A stretch of 64,000 nucleotides of DNA from Lachnospiraceae bacterium Marseille-Q4251 (GCA_018223435.1 JAGTTO010000001.1:1364001-1428000), one strand, 5' to 3'; shown: positions 53,430 through 63,838, counted from the stretch's first letter. Notes: generated by a model from the sequence alone, not told the origin. A program made the numbers and translations.

Positions 53430-53495
53430 ATCTTACGTTTGGACACACAATATCTTACGATATCGATTTATATAATTTTATCTGATAATCAGTGA

Positions 53496-54683
53496 TTACT
53501 CGATGATTGTAGCAACACGTCCTGATCCTACAGTACGTCCACCTTCACGGATAGCGAAAGTAAGACCCTGCTCCATAGCGATCGGGTGGATCAGCTCGAT
53601 GGTCATCTCTACGTTATCACCAGGCATGCACATCTCGGTGCCTTCCGGCAGGCTGATAACGCCAGTTACATCGGTGGTACGGAAGTAGAACTGCGGTCTG
53701 TAGTTATTGAAGAACGGAGTATGACGGCCACCCTCATCTTTGGTCAGAACGTAAACCTGAGCGGTGAATTTGGTATGGCAGGTAACAGTACCCGGTTTAG
53801 CAATAACCTGTCCACGAACGATATCTGTTCTCTGAACACCACGAAGCAGAGCACCGATGTTATCACCAGCCTGTGCCTCATCCAGGAGTTTACGGAACAT
53901 CTCGATACCGGTTACAACAGTTTTCTTCTTCTCCTCTTTAACGCCAAGGATTTCAACCTCATCGTTCAGATGAAGAACTCCACGCTCTACACGACCGGTA
54001 GCTACAGTACCACGACCAGTGATGGTGAATACGTCCTCGACAGGCATAAGGAACGGTTTGTCGGTATCACGCTGCGGATCCGGGATGTAGGAATCTACGG
54101 TATCCATAAGCTCCATGATCTTGTCGCCCCACGGACCATTCGGATCTTCCAGAGCTTTCAGAGCTGAACCTCTGATGATCGGGCAATCGTTGAATCCGTA
54201 CTCTTCCAGCTGCTCGGTAACTTCCATCTCAACCAGCTCAAGGAGCTCCTCATCGTCAACCATATCACATTTGTTCAGGAATACAACGATGTAGGGAACA
54301 CCTACCTGACGGGAAAGAAGGATGTGCTCTTTAGTCTGAGCCATAACACCATCGGTAGCTGCTACTACAAGGATAGCACCATCCATCTGAGCTGCACCAG
54401 TGATCATGTTCTTTACATAGTCAGCATGGCCCGGGCAGTCAACGTGTGCGTAATGTCTGTGCTCGGTCTCGTACTCAACGTGTGCGGTAGAGATGGTAAT
54501 ACCACGCTCTCTCTCTTCCGGAGCTTTATCGATATTCTCGAAATCAGTAGCAGTGTTACCAGCTACTCTAGCAGCAAGTACTTTTGTGATAGCAGCGGTC
54601 AGAGTAGTTTTACCATGGTCAACGTGACCAATGGTACCGATATTACAATGCGGTTTTTTTCTGTCAAACTTAGCTTTTGCCAT
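53496..54683 (-). CDS. tuf: Elongation factor Tu
   Basis: A 395-residue GTPase with P-loop [27 protein letters not shown] and NKCDMVDD, followed by the two beta-barrel domains. It brings aminoacyl-tRNA to the ribosome. Last gene of rpsL-rpsG-fusA-tuf, 115 bp after fusA. Confidence 0.98.
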   Translation of the reverse strand: MAKAKFDRKKPHCNIGTIGHVDHGKTTLTAAITKVLAARVAGNTATDFENIDKAPEERERGITISTAHVEYETEHRHYAHVDCPGHADYVKNMITGAAQMDGAILVVAATDGVMAQTKEHILLSRQVGVPYIVVFLNKCDMVDDEELLELVEMEVTEQLEEYGFNDCPIIRGSALKALEDPNGPWGDKIMELMDTVDSYIPDPQRDTDKPFLMPVEDVFTITGRGTVATGRVERGVLHLNDEVEILGVKEEKKKTVVTGIEMFRKLLDEAQAGDNIGALLRGVQRTDIVRGQVIAKPGTVTCHTKFTAQVYVLTKDEGGRHTPFFNNYRPQFYFRTTDVTGVISLPEGTEMCMPGDNVEMTIELIHPIAMEQGLTFAIREGGRTVGSGRVATIIE

Positions 54684-54798
54684 TTTGATTGTCCTCCTTA
54701 AAAATCTCGCCTTACGGCATACCTTTAATTTTCTTTATATCAGGCTATCTTAGATTATATTTCAAATCTAAGATATTTGCAAGCCTAATTTTTTTCAA

Positions 54799-56916
54799 TT
54801 ATTTCGCTTTCGCGCTCAGGACTTTCTCCTGTACAGACTTCGGAACCTGCTCATATTTCTCGAAGAACATGGAGTAGTTACCACGACCCTGAGTCTTGGA
54901 ACGAAGGTCGGTGGAATATCCGAACATCTCAGCCAGCGGAACGTATGCTTTTACGATCTTACCACCGCCAAGATCATCCATTCCCTCGATACGGCCACGA
55001 CGGGAGTTCAGGTCACCGATGATATCGCCCATGTATTCCTCAGGCATAGTAACCTCAACCTTCATGATCGGCTCAAGAAGTACCGGAGCACCCTTCTGCA
55101 TTGCTTCTTTGAATGCCAGAGAACCGGCAATGTGGAAGGCCATCTCAGAAGAGTCGACCTCATGGTAAGAACCATCATATACGTTAGCGTGAACACCCAG
55201 AACCGGGAATCCGCCAAGGATACCAGCCTTTGTAGCCTCTTCGATACCTTCGCCTACAGCGGGGATGTACTCCTTCGGAATAGCACCGCCGACTACAGTA
55301 GACTCAAATTTGAAGGTCTCCTCGCCATTCGGATCCATCGGAGTGAAGATAACTTTACAATGACCGTACTGTCCACGACCACCGGACTGTTTTGCATATT
55401 TGCTGTCTACGTTTACTTCCTTGGTAATAGCCTCTTTGTATGCAACCTGCGGTGCACCAACGTTAGCTTCTACCTTGAACTCACGAAGCAGACGGTCAAC
55501 GATGATCTCCAGATGAAGCTCACCCATACCAGCGATGATGGTCTGACCGGTCTCCTGATCAGTATGAGCACGGAAAGTCGGGTCCTCCTCAGCCAGTTTT
55601 GCAAGAGCCTCACCCATCTTACCCTGACCAGCTTTGGTCTTCGGCTCGATAGCCAGCTCGATAACAGGCTCCGGGAACTCCATAGACTCAAGGATTACCG
55701 GATGCTGCTCATCACAGATGGTATCACCAGTACCAGAGAACTTAAATCCTACTGCTGCTGCGATATCTCCGGAATATACTTTATCCAGCTCCTGTCTCTT
55801 GTTTGCATGCATCTGAAGGATACGTCCAACACGCTCTTTTTTATCTTTCGTTGCATTCAGAACGTAAGAACCGGAGTTCATGGTTCCGGAATATACACGG
55901 AAGAATGCCAGCTTACCAACGAACGGGTCAGCCATGATTTTGAATACCAGAGCGGAGAAGGGCTCTTCATCAGAAGAATGTCTTACAACCTCATTGCCTT
56001 CCAGGTCGGTACCCTTGATAGACGGGATATCGGTCGGAGCCGGCATGAAGTCCAGAATAGCATCCAGCAGCTTCTGAACACCTTTGTTACGGTAAGCGCT
56101 TCCGCAGCAAACCGGAACAGCGGTACACTCACAGGTACCTTTACGAAGAGCGGCTTTCATCTCGTCGACGCTGGGCTCCTCACCCTCAAGATAAGCCATC
56201 ATGAGGTCGTCATCCAGCTCACAGATCTTCTCTACCATCTCGGTATGATACAGCTCTGCATCGTCTTTCATGTCATCCGGAATCTCTTCAATGGTGATAT
56301 CCTCACCCTTGTCATCGTTGTAGATGTAAGCTTTCATCTCAAACAGGTCGATGACGCCCTTGAAATCATTCTCTTTACCGATGGGCAGCTCGATGCAGAT
56401 TGCATTTTTGCCCAGTCTGGTTTTGATCTGCTCAACAGCATTGTAGAAATCTGCACCCATGATATCCATCTTGTTGATGAATGCCATACGGGGAACGTTG
56501 TAGGTATCAGCCTGACGCCATACGTTCTCAGACTGCGGCTCTACACCACCCTTTGCACAGAATACACCGACAGCGCCATCCAGTACTCGCAGAGAACGCT
56601 CAACCTCTACGGTGAAGTCAACGTGGCCCGGAGTGTCGATGATGTTGATACGATGCTCCAGAGCGCCCGGTGCAGGTTTGCACTCGAGCTGATGGGTCCA
56701 GTGACAGGTCGTAGCGGCTGAAGTAATGGTAATACCTCTTTCCTGCTCCTGCTCCATCCAGTCCATGGTAGCAGTACCTTCGTGAGTATCACCAATTTTG
56801 TAGTTTACACCAGTGTAATACAGGATACGCTCAGTCAGTGTTGTTTTACCAGCATCGATATGAGCCATAATACCAATATTTCTGGTTCTCTCTAAGGGAT
56901 ATTCTCTTCCAGCCAA
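54799..56916 (-). CDS. fusA: Elongation factor G
   Basis: A 705-residue translocase GTPase with [32 protein letters not shown] and [10 protein letters not shown], and the later EF-G domains ([19 protein letters not shown]). It drives ribosome translocation. Normal length. Third gene of the str operon. Confidence 0.98.
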   Translation of the reverse strand: MAGREYPLERTRNIGIMAHIDAGKTTLTERILYYTGVNYKIGDTHEGTATMDWMEQEQERGITITSAATTCHWTHQLECKPAPGALEHRINIIDTPGHVDFTVEVERSLRVLDGAVGVFCAKGGVEPQSENVWRQADTYNVPRMAFINKMDIMGADFYNAVEQIKTRLGKNAICIELPIGKENDFKGVIDLFEMKAYIYNDDKGEDITIEEIPDDMKDDAELYHTEMVEKICELDDDLMMAYLEGEEPSVDEMKAALRKGTCECTAVPVCCGSAYRNKGVQKLLDAILDFMPAPTDIPSIKGTDLEGNEVVRHSSDEEPFSALVFKIMADPFVGKLAFFRVYSGTMNSGSYVLNATKDKKERVGRILQMHANKRQELDKVYSGDIAAAVGFKFSGTGDTICDEQHPVILESMEFPEPVIELAIEPKTKAGQGKMGEALAKLAEEDPTFRAHTDQETGQTIIAGMGELHLEIIVDRLLREFKVEANVGAPQVAYKEAITKEVNVDSKYAKQSGGRGQYGHCKVIFTPMDPNGEETFKFESTVVGGAIPKEYIPAVGEGIEEATKAGILGGFPVLGVHANVYDGSYHEVDSSEMAFHIAGSLAFKEAMQKGAPVLLEPIMKVEVTMPEEYMGDIIGDLNSRRGRIEGMDDLGGGKIVKAYVPLAEMFGYSTDLRSKTQGRGNYSMFFEKYEQVPKSVQEKVLSAKAK

Positions 56917-56994
56917 GGTTTTTTCCTCCTATTTATAATACGCAGAAAAAGCAGCACTGCGGGACGGATGAAGTCCATCCCGCGGCAGATTGGA

Positions 56995-57465
56995 TTAGAA
57001 TCTGTAGTGCGCGAATGCTTTGTTGGCCTCTGCCATTTTGTGCATGTCTTCTTTTTTCTTCACAGATGCTCCGGTGTTGTTAGCAGCATCCATGATCTCG
57101 TTAGCCAGTCTCTCTTCCATGGTCTTCTCGCCTCTCTTACGGGAGTAGGTAGTGATCCAGCGAAGAGCCAGAGCCTGACGTCTGTCAGCTCTTACCTCGA
57201 TGGGTACCTGGTAGGTAGCTCCACCAATACGTCTTGCTTTAACTTCCAGAACAGGCATGATGTTGTTCATAGCCTCTTCGAATACTTCGATAGCGGGTTT
57301 GTCAGTCTTAGCTGCAACACGATCGAATGCTCCGTATACGATTTTCTGTGCGATACCTCTCTTACCGTCTAACATGATGTTATTGATCAGTTTGGTAACC
57401 ACTTTGTTATTGTATAACGGATCGACTAATACGTCTCTTTTCTGAGTATGTCCTTTACGTGGCAC
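56995..57465 (-). CDS. rpsG: Ribosomal protein S7
   Basis: A 156-residue basic protein with the S7 signature ([42 protein letters not shown]). It nucleates the head of the 30S subunit. The 187-bp gap before it could hold a translational control site. Confidence 0.97.
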   Translation of the reverse strand: MPRKGHTQKRDVLVDPLYNNKVVTKLINNIMLDGKRGIAQKIVYGAFDRVAAKTDKPAIEVFEEAMNNIMPVLEVKARRIGGATYQVPIEVRADRRQALALRWITTYSRKRGEKTMEERLANEIMDAANNTGASVKKKEDMHKMAEANKAFAHYRF

Positions 57466-57652
57466 GGTACTTCCCTCCTTAACAATTTACACAGCCTGTA
57501 CAGACTGCTGATTAATTCATCGGTACTCACAATGTGTCGTTCTATTGTGTTCATGCCAGTATATTCTATCTTTAACCTGCAACCACCTGGTGAATAGAAT
57601 CCCGGCACTCTCCGCTTACGCGGTAATAGTTCTGTTCGTGAATCGATATTGT

Positions 57653-58075
57653 TTATTTCTTAGCGTCTTTCGGTCTCTTAGCACCGTATTTGGAACGGGC
57701 CTGACGTCTCTTAGCAACACCTGCGGTATCGAGAGTACCACGGATGATATGGTAACGGGTACCCGGAAGGTCCTTAACACGGCCTCCACGGATCAGAACC
57801 ACGCTATGCTCCTGAAGGTTATGTCCTTCACCGGGGATGTAGCTGGTTACTTCGATTCCGTTGGAAAGACGTACTCTGGCGATCTTACGAAGAGCTGAGT
57901 TCGGTTTCTTCGGGGTAGCGGTCTTTACTGCAGTACACACGCCACGTTTCTGCGGAGCGGAAGTATCTGTAGCTTTTTTCTTCAGGGAGTTAAATCCTTT
58001 CTGAAGTGCGGGTGCAGTAGATTTCTTCTGAGAAGTCTGTCTGCCTTTTCTTACTAACTGGTTAAATGTTGGCAT
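57653..58075 (-). CDS. rpsL: Ribosomal protein S12
   Basis: The start at 58075 ([11 protein letters not shown]) has AGGAGGTGA upstream and gives 140 residues. S12 features: [18 protein letters not shown] (with the Lys linked to streptomycin resistance in other species) and the Pro-rich [14 protein letters not shown]. It sits at the decoding centre. First gene of the str operon. Confidence 0.97.
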   Translation of the reverse strand: MPTFNQLVRKGRQTSQKKSTAPALQKGFNSLKKKATDTSAPQKRGVCTAVKTATPKKPNSALRKIARVRLSNGIEVTSYIPGEGHNLQEHSVVLIRGGRVKDLPGTRYHIIRGTLDTAGVAKRRQARSKYGAKRPKDAKK

Positions 58076-58122
58076 TCCTTTCACCTCCTGTAGTATTGTG
58101 GTTGCTTAGGAAAAATTCATAT

Positions 58123-58153
58123 CAGGGCGCAAAAACACTGTTTTTCGCGCACC
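58123..58153 (-). promoter_or_regulatory. Hairpin in the rpsL leader
   Basis: GGTGCGC.AAAAACA / TGTTTTTGCGCC on the minus strand lies directly after the transcription start expected from the promoter. It may be a control or stability element for the str operon mRNA. Confidence 0.5.
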
Positions 58154-58159
58154 TAGGTC

Positions 58160-58188
58160 ATTATAAAAGAAGAAAGCCCCCGTGTCAA
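58160..58188 (-). promoter_or_regulatory. Promoter of the str operon
   Basis: Perfect consensus TTGACA, 17 bases, TATAAT on the minus strand. The -35 box lies in the loop of the hairpin at 58168-58200. Confidence 0.9.
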
Positions 58189-58200
58189 GGGCTTTCTTCT
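58168..58200 (-). terminator. Terminator hairpin overlapping the str promoter
   Basis: A perfect 12-bp stem AGAAGAAAGCCC / GGGCTTTCTTCT with a 9-base loop is followed by TTTTATAATG on the minus strand. It should stop transcripts from the SGNH hydrolase gene, while its loop and 3' flank supply the next promoter. Confidence 0.75.
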
Positions 58201-58220
58201 CATTTTTTATTACAGTTCAC

Positions 58221-58345
58221 TCGTGTATTCTAGTTGACAGATTTCATGCTTGCATGAAAATCTGTCTGCTGGAATACACGAAGGGAGCGCCGAGAAATGA
58301 GCAAAAGGAGCTGCGTAGCAGCGAAAAACGCTGAAAGCGCGATTT
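58221..58345. repeat. Structured intergenic repeat, copy B
   Basis: A long hairpin with outer arms TCGTGTATTC/GAATACACGA, inner arms GACAGATTT/AAATCTGTC and apex TCATGCTTGCATGA. A tail with GGAATACACGAAGGGAGC and GCTGC/GCAGC follows. Compare copy A at 24695-24800. Confidence 0.65.
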
Positions 58346-58368
58346 TGCGAATGGCGCGTGTGAACTGG

Positions 58369-59709
58369 TCATACCACGGAATCAAGAAAACGATAGATCA
58401 TCCGGTAGGTATCCGGCATATAATGAATGCCGTCCACGGTCTTTCCTTTGTTCTTCACCACATAGTTGTAAGAGCTGATGTAATTCTGCGGAAAAGCCGC
58501 TTTGAGGCGGACATTAAACTGGAGGATCTGCTTGTTGGTGACAGAGTAGCCATTCTGCCTTCCGAGAGTCTCATCCACCGGCGTCACAGACTCTGTATAA
58601 AAGGAAGCGTTTGGATACTGATTCATGAGTTTTTTATAGAGAGCAATGTAGGCGCTGATGTTTCCCAGATCGTTGATTCCCATACGGAGAACCACTTTTG
58701 ATTTCGGATAACGCATCAGTACGGTCTTCAGCTCTTCCACAGCGGAAGCAGCCAGCCAGTCGTATCCCATTCCAACCTTTCCTATATAGAGGTCCGTACG
58801 ACCCTTGGCCAGCTGATTCAATGCTGACTGTGTGGAGCCTGCTTTCACCAGAGTATCCTCCGTCATGATCTGATAGAGGCCCACGGTCCTTGAATCTCCC
58901 ACAAAAATCCGCTTCACCTCATTGCTCACATCGGAATCCGGAGGCGTCGCAGGCAGTCCGTCCTCACCGAGGTAGGTATCGCCGACCCAGGCGTTTCTCG
59001 TGATCTTTCCCTCTTCATCCAGATAATAGCCATCCTGCCAGGTGTTCGTAAGCTTCTTTCCGTTCTCGCCCACATAGTAGTCTCCCACCCAGCTGTTGGT
59101 CACTTTCTTTCCATTAGAGCCAAGGTAGCAGTCATCAACCCAGGCATCCTTCACCCGTACGCCATCCTCGCCCACATAATACTGGCCGACCCAGGCGTTT
59201 TTCTTCATTTTTCCATCCGGGCCCAGGCACTTTTCATCCACCCACCAGTTTTTAATCATAGCTCCGTTGTTGTTGGTCTCGCGGAAATAGTATTGTTCCC
59301 CTCTCAGCGTCACCCAGCCGGTGATCAGATGGCCATATCCGTACCTGAAAAGGTAAATCCTTCCTTTGATCCACAAAAGGCCTCCCTGATGAAGCGCTCC
59401 GGATGCCCGTAAAAAATATTTATTTCCCTGATAAGTAATCCATCCGGTATCAGCATACCCATATCTGTTAAAATGATAAATCCTTGCATTCGTGCTGATC
59501 CACTGATTTTTGAGGTAAGTGCCGGAGTTGAGAAGGTACCGTTTCTTTCCTGCCACATCAATCAGCTGTCCTTCCGGAGTCTCCTGGCTGGTCACATCTT
59601 TGATGAGATTATAACGTACGGCGGCCTGGCTCTCAGCCGGTATGGTCAGAACGATCAGAAACAGCAGAAAAATCCCTGCCATAAAAAACTTTTTCATTCG
59701 CTCTCTCAT
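58369..59709 (-). CDS. Secreted SGNH-type hydrolase with wall-binding-like repeats
   Basis: A 446-residue protein. A signal peptide (about 1-30) precedes about 230 residues of aromatic, Gly/Asn-rich repeats (WVGDYYVGENGKKLTNTW-type) resembling choline-binding or glucan-binding modules. The C-terminal SGNH domain has Ser in FVGDSRTVG, Asn in LRMGINDLG and the Asp/His pair in VDGIHYMPDTY. It probably removes ester groups (for example acetyl) from a wall or surface polymer; the target is unknown. The ATG at 59709 has AAGGAGG 6 bases upstream. Confidence 0.85.
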   Translation of the reverse strand: MRERMKKFFMAGIFLLFLIVLTIPAESQAAVRYNLIKDVTSQETPEGQLIDVAGKKRYLLNSGTYLKNQWISTNARIYHFNRYGYADTGWITYQGNKYFLRASGALHQGGLLWIKGRIYLFRYGYGHLITGWVTLRGEQYYFRETNNNGAMIKNWWVDEKCLGPDGKMKKNAWVGQYYVGEDGVRVKDAWVDDCYLGSNGKKVTNSWVGDYYVGENGKKLTNTWQDGYYLDEEGKITRNAWVGDTYLGEDGLPATPPDSDVSNEVKRIFVGDSRTVGLYQIMTEDTLVKAGSTQSALNQLAKGRTDLYIGKVGMGYDWLAASAVEELKTVLMRYPKSKVVLRMGINDLGNISAYIALYKKLMNQYPNASFYTESVTPVDETLGRQNGYSVTNKQILQFNVRLKAAFPQNYISSYNYVVKNKGKTVDGIHYMPDTYRMIYRFLDSVV

Positions 59710-59745
59710 ACTGCTCCTCCTTGTAAAAATCTTCGCGTTTAAATC

Positions 59746-59775
59746 ATTATAACATGTTTTCTATCATTTACGCAA
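59746..59775 (-). promoter_or_regulatory. Promoter of the SGNH hydrolase gene
   Basis: TTGCGT, 18 bases, TATAAT on the minus strand, about 35 bases before the start codon. Confidence 0.55.
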
Positions 59776-59827
59776 CCTTTTTGTAATATTTATGTAACAA
59801 CTCATTTTAACGAGGTCATCAGAGCAC

Positions 59828-59873
59828 AAAAAATACAGACAGTCCACAGGATTTTTCCCATGTTCTGTCTGTA
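59828..59873 (-). terminator. Terminator of the formate channel gene
   Basis: A stem TACAGACAG / CTGTCTGTA, with further internal pairing, is followed by TTTTTT on the minus strand. Confidence 0.85.
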
Positions 59874-59887
59874 CTCTTTCTTATTTT

Positions 59888-60661
59888 TTATGCTTCTGTT
59901 TTTTTGGAAATCAGATAATAGGGCAGAGCCACGAAGACAACGCCGCCGATCATATTTCCGATGGTAACGCAGACCAGATTGTAAATATAACCGCCGATGG
60001 TCAGGGTTCCGCTCGTGGAATTCATCATTCCGACTGCCATGGTTGTCATATTCGCGATGCTGTGCTCAAAGCCGCAGAGCATGAAGGTGAGGATACACCA
60101 CATGATCATGATGAGCTTTCCGGCCTCGCTTTTCAGTTTGATGCTGCACCATACGGCGATACATACCAGAGTGTTGCAGAGCAGGCCTTTCAGTACGAGA
60201 TTGATGGCCGGCGCGGTCATCTTCTTCTCTGCTGCCGCTGCAAAAAGCTGACCGACGGTTCCGGAAGCAGCTCCGCTGGCCTGGAAAATAAAGGCTGCGA
60301 TCAGGCTTCCCACCAGGTTTCCAAGATAACATACCACCCAGATCTTCACCACATCGCTCCATTTCATCTTTTTGGCCAAAGCCGCAGAGGAAAGGATGAA
60401 GTTGTTTCCGGTGAAAAGATCAGCTCCTGCCATCAGTACCATACTCAGTGCGGCACTGAAGGTCATAGAGTTCATAAATTTCTGCATGGGATCCTGCGCA
60501 TCCGCAAAGGGAGCCGCAGCTGCGTTGCTGATGAAAGCACCAAAGGCAATGAACATACCGGCAACCATGGCAGATACAAAATATCCCAGCGGGTTTTTCT
60601 TAAATAAATTCGTTTTCGCTTTGGCAGCATTACAGACTGCCTCAAATGCATCCTGATACAT
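59888..60661 (-). CDS. Formate/nitrite transporter (FNT) family channel
   Basis: A 257-residue protein with six predicted membrane helices and FNT features (YFVSAMVAGMFIAFGAFI, LSMVLMAGADLFTGNN, VCYLGNLVGSLIAA). The family moves formate, nitrite or hydrosulphide as pentamers. Its position next to fhs makes formate the likely substrate. It has its own promoter region with a GCGGATCAG/CTGATCCGC inverted repeat (60707-60740). Confidence 0.9.
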   Translation of the reverse strand: MYQDAFEAVCNAAKAKTNLFKKNPLGYFVSAMVAGMFIAFGAFISNAAAAPFADAQDPMQKFMNSMTFSAALSMVLMAGADLFTGNNFILSSAALAKKMKWSDVVKIWVVCYLGNLVGSLIAAFIFQASGAASGTVGQLFAAAAEKKMTAPAINLVLKGLLCNTLVCIAVWCSIKLKSEAGKLIMIMWCILTFMLCGFEHSIANMTTMAVGMMNSTSGTLTIGGYIYNLVCVTIGNMIGGVVFVALPYYLISKKTEA

Positions 60662-60812
60662 ATTCCTACCTCCTGTATTGGGGATATGCAGAATGCCTTT
60701 TTCCGCCGCGGATCAGCGGAATTTGTTTGTCTGATCCGCAGACATTCCGCATACCTGAATCAAAAAAACACCAGCCATACTCGGAAAAACAGCAGCATGG
60801 ACAAATGGTTAC

Positions 60813-60854
60813 AAAAATAGCATGAGAAACAATGCGGGCACAGAGCTCTCATGC
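60813..60854 (-). terminator. Terminator of fhs
   Basis: GCATGAGA / TCTCATGC arms are followed by TATTTTTG on the minus strand. A second hairpin, TCTCCGC/GCGGAGA, lies just upstream at about 60868-60890. Confidence 0.65.
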
Positions 60855-60914
60855 TATTTCCTAAGCTCTCCGCCCAAAATCGAGCGGAGAACTCCTGATT
60901 TTAAATTTTTCTGA

Positions 60915-62600
60915 TTAGAACAGTCCTGTGATCTTACCGGTCTCGTCTACATCGATTCTCTCAGCAGCCGGAACTTTCGGCAGACCAGGCATGGTCATGA
61001 TATCACCGGTCAGAGCTACGATGAAGCCTGCACCAGCAGAGATCTTCAGGTTACGAACAGTAACTTCAAAGTCAGTCGGAGCGCCCAGTTTTGTCGGGTC
61101 GTCTGTCAGGCTGTACTGAGTCTTAGCAACGCAGATCGGGCAGTTGCCGAAGCCCTGAGCTTCCAGCTGAGCAGCCTGTTTCTTAGCGTTAGCAGTCAGA
61201 ACAACTCTCTTACCGCCGTATACTTTCTGAACGATCTGGTTCAGTTTATCCTCGATGCTTCCTTCCAGCTCGTAGGAGTAGGTGAAGTCGTTCGGCTCCT
61301 CTACCAGACGGATAACTTCCTCTGCCAGAGCGATACCGCCCTCGCCGCCTTTTGCCCAAACCTCGGACAGAGCAACGTTTACACCCAGCTCTTTACATTT
61401 AGCCTCTACCAGATCCAGCTCGGCTTTGGTGTCGGTCGGGAATGCATTGATAGCAACTACGCAGGGCAGTTTGTATACATTTTTGATGTTGTTTACATGT
61501 TTCAGAAGGTTCGGAAGTCCTTTCTCCAGAGCCTCCAGGTTCTCCTGGTTCAAGTCAGCCTTCGGAACGCCGCCGTTGTATTTCAGAGCACGAACAGTAG
61601 CTACGATAACAACTGCGTTGGGCTTCAGACCTGCCATACGGCATTTGATATCCAGGAATTTCTCTGCACCAAGGTCTGCACCGAAACCAGCCTCTGTGAT
61701 GGCATAGTCAGCAAGACGAAGAGCCATCTTCGTAGCGGTTACGGAGTTACAGCCGTGTGCGATATTTGCGAAGGGACCGCCGTGTACGATTGCCGGTACA
61801 TGCTCCAGAGTCTGAACCAGGTTCGGTTTCAGAGCGTCTTTCAGAAGAGCTGCCATAGCGCCCTGTGCGTGCAGGTCTGCTGCGGTAACCGGTTTCTGCT
61901 CAGACGGTTTTCCATATGTATATCCAATGATAATTCTTCCAAGTCTTTCTTTCAGGTCCGTAATGTCTTTTGCAAGGCAGAGAACAGCCATGATCTCGGA
62001 TGCAACGGTGATATCGTAGCCATCCTCTCTCGGCATGCCATTTGTTCTTCCGCCAAGACCATCTACTACGTTACGAAGCTGACGGTCGTTCATATCTACG
62101 CATCTTCTCCAGGTGATCTTTCTCGGATCAATGTTCAGAGCATTGCCCTGGAAAATGTGGTTGTCGATCATTGCTGCCAGCAGGTTGTTTGCCGCGCCGA
62201 TCGCATGGAAATCACCAGTGAAGTGCAGGTTGATGTCCTCCATGGGAACTACCTGGGCATATCCGCCGCCTGCTGCTCCGCCTTTTACTCCGAATACAGG
62301 TCCGAGGGACGGCTCACGAAGAGCTACCATTACGTTCTTGCCAAGCTTCTGCATAGCATCTGCCAGACCTACGGTAGTAGTGGTTTTTCCTTCTCCTGCG
62401 GGTGTCGGGTTGATAGCGGTAACCAGGATCAGCTTGCCATCCTTGCCCTCTGTCTCTCTTAACAGGTTGTAGTCGATTTTTGCCTTGTAATTACCATACT
62501 GCTCCAGATATTTCGGATCGATACCTGCTTTCTCTGCAATAGCGGTAATCGGCTCCATGACAGTTTCCTGTGCGATCTCAATGTCTGACTTGTAACCCAT
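60915..62600 (-). CDS. fhs: Formate-tetrahydrofolate ligase
   Basis: A 561-residue enzyme joining formate to tetrahydrofolate with ATP to give 10-formyl-THF. The ATP loop [18 protein letters not shown] and the segments [34 protein letters not shown] and [15 protein letters not shown] are all present. Length is normal. It feeds purine synthesis and, in acetogens, the methyl branch of the Wood-Ljungdahl pathway. Its 400-nt leader carries a ZTP and a THF riboswitch in series. Confidence 0.97.
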   Translation of the reverse strand: MGYKSDIEIAQETVMEPITAIAEKAGIDPKYLEQYGNYKAKIDYNLLRETEGKDGKLILVTAINPTPAGEGKTTTTVGLADAMQKLGKNVMVALREPSLGPVFGVKGGAAGGGYAQVVPMEDINLHFTGDFHAIGAANNLLAAMIDNHIFQGNALNIDPRKITWRRCVDMNDRQLRNVVDGLGGRTNGMPREDGYDITVASEIMAVLCLAKDITDLKERLGRIIIGYTYGKPSEQKPVTAADLHAQGAMAALLKDALKPNLVQTLEHVPAIVHGGPFANIAHGCNSVTATKMALRLADYAITEAGFGADLGAEKFLDIKCRMAGLKPNAVVIVATVRALKYNGGVPKADLNQENLEALEKGLPNLLKHVNNIKNVYKLPCVVAINAFPTDTKAELDLVEAKCKELGVNVALSEVWAKGGEGGIALAEEVIRLVEEPNDFTYSYELEGSIEDKLNQIVQKVYGGKRVVLTANAKKQAAQLEAQGFGNCPICVAKTQYSLTDDPTKLGAPTDFEVTVRNLKISAGAGFIVALTGDIMTMPGLPKVPAAERIDVDETGKITGLF

Positions 62601-62736
62601 GATATAATATCTCCTTTCAATAATTAAATATCCGCTTTTTTAATTAAATTCAGGCGCCATGCGACTTCCATACACTGGAAGCATCTCTCATGACTCCGTC
62701 CGTATCTCACATACGGCTCAAGAGTGAAAAATTTCG

Positions 62737-62830
62737 CAGTAGCGGAAGCGATATTATAACGCGGCTGAACCTTCGTTCGCAGGAAGTCTTCCCCTCCTGT
62801 GACACTTAACGTATAACATCTACTCTACTT
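62737..62830 (-). promoter_or_regulatory. THF (folT-type) riboswitch
   Basis: The minus strand has the THF riboswitch core: GAGTAGATG, CGTTAAGTGT, AACGAAGG and a 3' CGCTTCCGCTACT, closed by AGTAG/CTACT (P1), with TTATA/TATAA pairing inside. It lies in the fhs leader. Hairpins CCGTATGTGAGATACGG and GCTTCC..GGAAGT follow, but no clear U-run; the mode of control is open. Confidence 0.8.
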
Positions 62831-62895
62831 GGGTAAAATTTAATATTCCACTTCAACTGGCGTCCAGCCCGGCGGATTTTCCGGACCTTATCGCG

Positions 62896-62928
62896 AAAAA
62901 AAGCAACACTCCCGTGATGGAATGCTGC
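62896..62928 (-). terminator. Expression-platform terminator of the ZTP riboswitch
   Basis: GCAGCATTCC / GGGAGTGTTGC stem followed by seven T on the minus strand. Its 5' arm begins inside the conserved CTGGGC of the ZTP aptamer, so ligand-bound aptamer and terminator are mutually exclusive. Confidence 0.8.
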
Positions 62929-63000
62929 CCAGACGGTCGACCCTTTATAATTCTGATTCCCCTGTGGTACTCCACAATCATCCGTCAGTAATCAGAACTT
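62924..63000 (-). promoter_or_regulatory. ZTP (pfl-type) riboswitch
   Basis: The minus strand has TTCTGATT/AATCAGAA (P1), CTGACGGA, the hairpin TGTGG-AGTA-CCACA, GGGG and, after a linker, the conserved GACCGTCTGGGC. This is the ZTP/ZMP aptamer pattern. It senses the folate-shortage alarmone and normally turns on one-carbon genes such as fhs. Confidence 0.88.
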
Positions 63001-63017
63001 CTTCATATGATGGCATC

Positions 63018-63046
63018 AGTATACACCACATTTTTCCTTTTGTCAA
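63018..63046 (-). promoter_or_regulatory. Promoter of fhs
   Basis: TTGACA, 17 bases, TATACT on the minus strand; the start point lies about 10 bases before the ZTP aptamer. Confidence 0.88.
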
Positions 63047-63158
63047 TACTTTAACAAAAATTTGCACTGTTTTTTACGCGTTTTTTTCTTTTTCCTTTGT
63101 CTATTTTCGACAGTTTCCTTTTACAGTACCTTCCACTTTCCTGCATAATGCCCTGTAA

Positions 63159-63677
63159 TCATTTGGCATTGGCTGCGCGGGTTTGGAGATGATAGAGAAG
63201 CCAGTCCACCCGGTCCCGGTGGAAAGTTTCATACGAGGAACAGATCTTATCAGCCAGGCAGACCAGATAGCTCTCCCGATAGGCCGGAGGAACCGGTGTC
63301 AGAGGAAACATATGACGTTTGATGATATCTTTTTCCACGGGCGTGAGGTCAAAGATCTGCTCCGCATTCTTCAAGGCTCTGGCCGGATGGGTGAAGCCGT
63401 GGAGCCGGTGGTCCTTTGACTTTTCATGCCAGTCATAGAGAAAATAATCGTGAAGAAGGGCTCCCCGGATCATCTCTCTGGTCCGGACTTTCAGATGCAT
63501 CTTCTCTGCCAGATAACAGCTGAAATAAGCCACGGCCAGACTGTGCCGGTAGACGCTGGTCACACCATGCTGGAGATACTGGTCCGTCTCCTGAAGTCTG
63601 GATTCTTTTTTTACCTCTTTTAAGATCCTGAAAAACTCCTCTTCGTTTTTCAGGCAGATTTCTTTCTTTTCGGACAA
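63159..63677 (-). CDS. HD-domain phosphohydrolase-like protein
   Basis: A 172-residue protein with the HD motif set: His45 in VYRHSLAVAY, His76-Asp77 in GALLHDYFLYD, a later His in IKRHMFPL and Asp in CLADKICS. Such proteins hydrolyse phosphate bonds of nucleotides or related molecules; the substrate is unknown. The start is a TTG at 63677 with AGGA 7 bases upstream; no ATG fits. Confidence 0.85.
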   Translation of the reverse strand: MSEKKEICLKNEEEFFRILKEVKKESRLQETDQYLQHGVTSVYRHSLAVAYFSCYLAEKMHLKVRTREMIRGALLHDYFLYDWHEKSKDHRLHGFTHPARALKNAEQIFDLTPVEKDIIKRHMFPLTPVPPAYRESYLVCLADKICSSYETFHRDRVDWLLYHLQTRAANAK

Positions 63678-63721
63678 TCTACATTCCTGCCTTTCTTAAG
63701 CAGTCAACAGTTTCTGAAATC

Positions 63722-63751
63722 AGTATAAATACCTGTTCCTTTCTCTGTCAA
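63722..63751 (-). promoter_or_regulatory. Promoter of the HD-domain gene
   Basis: TTGACA, 18 bases, TATACT on the minus strand, about 45 bases before the TTG start. Confidence 0.6.
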
Positions 63752-63838
63752 GAGATGACACAGAATCTTCATGAAATCTTATGGACTTTCTATGAAAATG
63801 TGGTAGGATAAAAATATTATTTTTACAGGAGGCGGTGT

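Larger units (their letters stand above)
53023..53495. other. Gene-poor stretch between the kinase and tuf
   Basis: No intact gene. It holds a CGCCCCG/CGGGGCG hairpin (53122-53146), the Uma2 remnant (53164-53301), an AT-rich stretch and the tuf terminator (53398-53429). Confidence 0.6.

Noticed and set aside
55132..56721. 529-codon open frame on the plus strand
   Set aside because: Antisense to fusA, arising from codon bias of a highly expressed gene. No start signals and no recognisable protein features.
60662..60914. Riboswitch before the formate channel gene
   Set aside because: Inverted repeats are present (for example GCGGATCAG/CTGATCCGC) but they do not match a known aptamer core.
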